DNA of 64,000 nt from Apostichopus japonicus (lineage: Eukaryota; Echinodermata; Holothuroidea; Aspidochirotida; Stichopodidae): contig NC_092570.1 in NCBI RefSeq assembly GCF_037975245.1, forward strand, positions 19,479,418 through 19,543,417, in the 5' to 3' direction. Position numbers and translations under genes: made by a program. Positions 61,693-64,000 of the stretch are shown here, one piece after another (position 1 is the first letter of the stretch; every line of letters begins with the position of its first letter). The notes under the pieces were generated by a model. The model did no database searches. It was given only the letters and a program-made list of their open reading frames with translations, and had not been told where the DNA came from.

Positions 61693-61855
61693 GAGTCCAA
61701 ATTCAAAGAAACTGGTGTCATAACTCCCGAAGAATTTGTTGCTGCTGGTGACCATCTAGTCCACCATTGTCCAACATGGAAATGGTCTCCGGGGGAAGCA
61801 AGCAAGAAAAAACCATATTTACCAGATGATAAACAATATTTGGTGACCAAAAATG
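61693..61855 (+). CDS. ATG3: ATG3 exon 2
   Basis: It encodes [20 protein letters not shown], then [11 protein letters not shown], a Lys-rich variable part, and [13 protein letters not shown]. The 'TPEEFV.AGD.LV..CPTW.W' block is the most conserved N-terminal signature of ATG3 and is intact. The donor AATG|GTGATC leaves phase 1; without splicing, the frame would stop five codons later. The splice to 62376 gives a Val codon and continues the family sequence. Confidence 0.97.
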
Positions 61856-62375
61856 GTGATCTAATTTGCTAATTATCTTCGTGATATTGGAGGAAAGAGA
61901 TTCAGTGTTGAAGATACTTGTGTTTCTTTGAAAAGTTCTTTTGATAAAAAATTCTGCGGATTGTTTTTAGTTTGATTAAAATGATCATTTCTAAGTACAA
62001 TTTTCATGTATGGGTCAAAAAGAGGGTAAAATATTGTTTTCTGTTCTAGTGCTCTGTTAGTAAGCATTTCCTAAGCCAGGAAAAAGCAGAAAGAATTTTC
62101 TATGTGTCAGCTAAATATTATTGGTGAATCTATATTTCAAGGCTTTTATAGTTACTGCAGTCCTCATGAGGTGAATCAAACCAACAAAGTTTATACATTT
62201 TGACATCGTATCTTTGCAATGTTGTACAACGGTTGCATTGCTCAATAAAGCCAATGTTAAACGATGATTTGCATAAGGTGCCAGATTCATTCATAAAGTT
62301 TGATGGAATTCACCTCCTTATTCATGTGACTGGAAGTAATGATTTTGTTCTCATGTTTGTTTATATTTTAATCAG
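61856..62375 (+). other. ATG3: ATG3 intron 2
   Basis: A 520-bp intron from GTGATC to TTATATTTTAATCAG. I see no repeat or RNA gene in it. Confidence 0.75.
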
Positions 62376-62483
62376 TTCCCTGTCACAGGAGATGCAAACA
62401 AATGGAGTACGTAGAGGAAAATGAAGCAATTGTTGATGCGGAGGACGGAGATGGAGGCTGGGTCGATACTCATCATAATGCCG
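62376..62483 (+). CDS. ATG3: ATG3 exon 3
   Basis: It encodes [12 protein letters not shown], followed by an acidic linker and [14 protein letters not shown]. 'VPC..RC.QMEY' and 'DG.GGWVDT.H' are conserved landmarks of ATG3 just before the flexible region that binds ATG7 and Atg8-family proteins. The acceptor AATCAG|TT and donor GCCG|GTGAGA keep phase 1 on both sides. Confidence 0.96.
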
Positions 62484-63529
62484 GTGAGATAATTAAATTG
62501 GATTATGTTTATTTACTAAAGTATGTTAGTAAAGTATGTTTTTTTACTAAAATATTAATGTTTTTTTACTAAAGTGTTAATGAAAACCAAAGTTCTGCAG
62601 TATTTCTTCTGTAAATCCATTATTCTCACTGAAATCTGAGAACTGTTTAATCACAACAATACAATGCTAAATTTGAAGCCAAGTTTCCTGTGACAAGTAA
62701 ATTTATTTTCAATGTGTGATTGCATTGGAATGTATGCATTTCCTTACAATTTGATACAAGGAAAAACATTGTCACGGGATCTAGGGATTTCCTCGTGACA
62801 GTGTAAATCGAAGATTAGAAATGATGAGAAATCAGAAACAATATAGACATATTGTATTATTTTAGGAAGAAGCCGTTTTTTTTCTTGCCTGTTTGTCCTG
62901 AAATGCTAAATTCATTTCCTGTTGTTAAAGCCTTTGTAAGGGCAGATTTGGCTTCAGTGTTGTTAAAGGGGGGATGTACTCAGGCTTTTTGAGTGCTGGG
63001 CAGACTTGTGCAGTAGTGTGATCCACATCCTGGGGGACTGTCCTCAGGGGTGGGGGAACCCACCCCCCTTTTGGAAAGTTTTTGCAAATGAAGTATGCTT
63101 AGATAGCAAATGGTGCTATCTTTTTTTTTCCTGTTCTTGCGCTGACTTCAGTGCCAAGTATTCACTCGTATTTTAGTATGTGTAAAATTTGTTAAATTAA
63201 TCATAAGATAAAGTGCCGGGTGGAAATGTTTTAAAAATACCATTTGTGCCGGGGTGGTATTCAGAACTGCCGGGGCACAGCCGCCCGTCATTGCCGCCAC
63301 CTCCCTGCGTGAGCATATCCCTGGTGTTAGAAGTCTAGTGTATGGACATGGAGGATTTTCATTGTAGAAAGGTTGTAATCATTTTCACATGGTTTTCAGT
63401 CTCAATTGTCATAGGGGACTGGGGTTGAGAGTGGATCAGGAGGTCTTGAAAAACTTTCTAGTGAACCGCATGTCAATATTTTCTAATCGAGGATAGCTGG
63501 ATACCTTACAGATTCATTCATTCCTTCAG
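62484..63529 (+). other. ATG3: ATG3 intron 3 with a repeat-like G/C-rich patch
   Basis: The intron runs from GTGAGA to TTCATTCCTTCAG. Between about 62978 and 63325 it is unusually rich in G and C runs (CCTGGGGGACTGTCC, GCCGGGGCACAGCCGCCCG), like the hAT-derived repeats at 8524 and 44894. It is probably an old element, but clear termini were not found. GTTGAGAGTGGATCAG at 63424-63439 also occurs at 2241-2256. Confidence 0.6.
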
Positions 63530-63664
63530 ATCCTGCTGCTGCACTGAATGATCAAGTATCTGTGATGAGCCTCGATGAGAAGCAAGCGACCAAACCTGCC
63601 GGAGGAGGTGATGATGACGATGACGACGACGACGATGAAGAGGAAGAAGCTATAGACATGGACG
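63530..63664 (+). CDS. ATG3: ATG3 exon 4 (acidic flexible linker), gene continues past the edge
   Basis: It joins exon 3 in phase (G|AT) and encodes DPAAALNDQVSVMSLDEKQA, then TKPAGGG, a run of nine Asp and four Glu, and AIDMD. The position and acidity match the flexible insertion of ATG3 ('EEEDEDE...AADMEE' in mammals), which interacts with ATG7. The donor GACG|GTAAAC is in phase 1, so an exon outside the window must follow. The catalytic Cys within the HPC motif and the C-terminal LIR are not in this window. Confidence 0.92.
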
Positions 63665-64000
63665 GTAAACAGTGTTTAATTAATTCTTTTTAAACAAATT
63701 TTAGCCTGTTAACTTTGCTAAAGGTCCCTTCATTAAGTTTCCTGGAGGATATGACCCTTCAAATTATTCCCAAACATTGAGGAGTGTTAAATTAGATTTT
63801 CAGTAAATGTCTGAGTGATGGAAGATGCTTCGAAGGCGACAATTCAAATTCTTGGGAAGCTTGTGATTTTAGCTGGCCATTATTAGACCATCTAGCTTAT
63901 TTTGTGGTGATCTTCACGACCTTTAAGGAGGCCGGTTGTAGTGAAAAAAAATGAAGTTTAACAAAACTATTGCATATCGCATATTCATTTTTACACCAAT
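63665..64000 (+). other. ATG3: ATG3 intron 4 (partial)
   Basis: The window ends inside this intron. No further exon is seen on the plus strand. Confidence 0.6.

Noticed and set aside
1-64000. CRISPR arrays, bacterial operons or prophage
   Set aside because: No regularly spaced repeats with unique spacers and no prokaryotic gene layout. Intron-containing animal genes show that the DNA is eukaryotic.

Overview
This is a window of eukaryotic nuclear DNA. It is AT-rich, its genes are split by introns with GT...AG borders, and it is packed with degenerate transposon debris and G/C homopolymer runs. The two recognisable proteins are animal-type and most like deuterostome versions. Together with the style of the repeats, this suggests a marine invertebrate, perhaps an echinoderm. 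That assignment is inference; no species-specific marker was found.

Layout, left to right: (1) 569-805 (+) is the last exon of an unidentified gene that enters from the left, followed by a poly(A) signal. (2) 863-4431 is intergenic, with a decayed retroelement gag-like fragment, a 46-nt stretch matching the 5' end of U2 snRNA, and a diverged ~300-bp tandem duplication. (3) 4432-6724 (+) is a complete three-exon gene for a small, very acidic, probably secreted protein of 185 residues that I cannot name. (4) 6725-24855 has no convincing gene. It holds DNA-transposon-like elements, a seven-unit ~90-bp tandem array, and a 150-bp hAT-like insertion with a perfect 8-bp target duplication. (5) 24856-54081 (-) is FBXO45 (F-box/SPRY domain protein) in two coding exons separated by a ~28.5-kb intron. 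(6) 54082-58303 is the spacer between two divergent genes. (7) 58304 to the right edge (+) is the 5' part of ATG3, the E2-like enzyme of LC3/GABARAP lipidation; four exons are visible and the catalytic region lies outside.

No operon-like or cluster logic links these genes. FBXO45 (a substrate receptor in ubiquitin ligation) and ATG3 (autophagy conjugation) are head to head, but 4.2 kb separates their start codons, so a compact shared promoter is not indicated. The unusual content is in the non-coding DNA: nested hAT-like elements, an inverted duplication across a transposon end, a U2-like remnant, a THAP-like remnant inside the FBXO45 intron, and an interspersed repeat family whose plus orientation carries a strong 5' splice-site-like sequence. 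No new multi-gene system was found.
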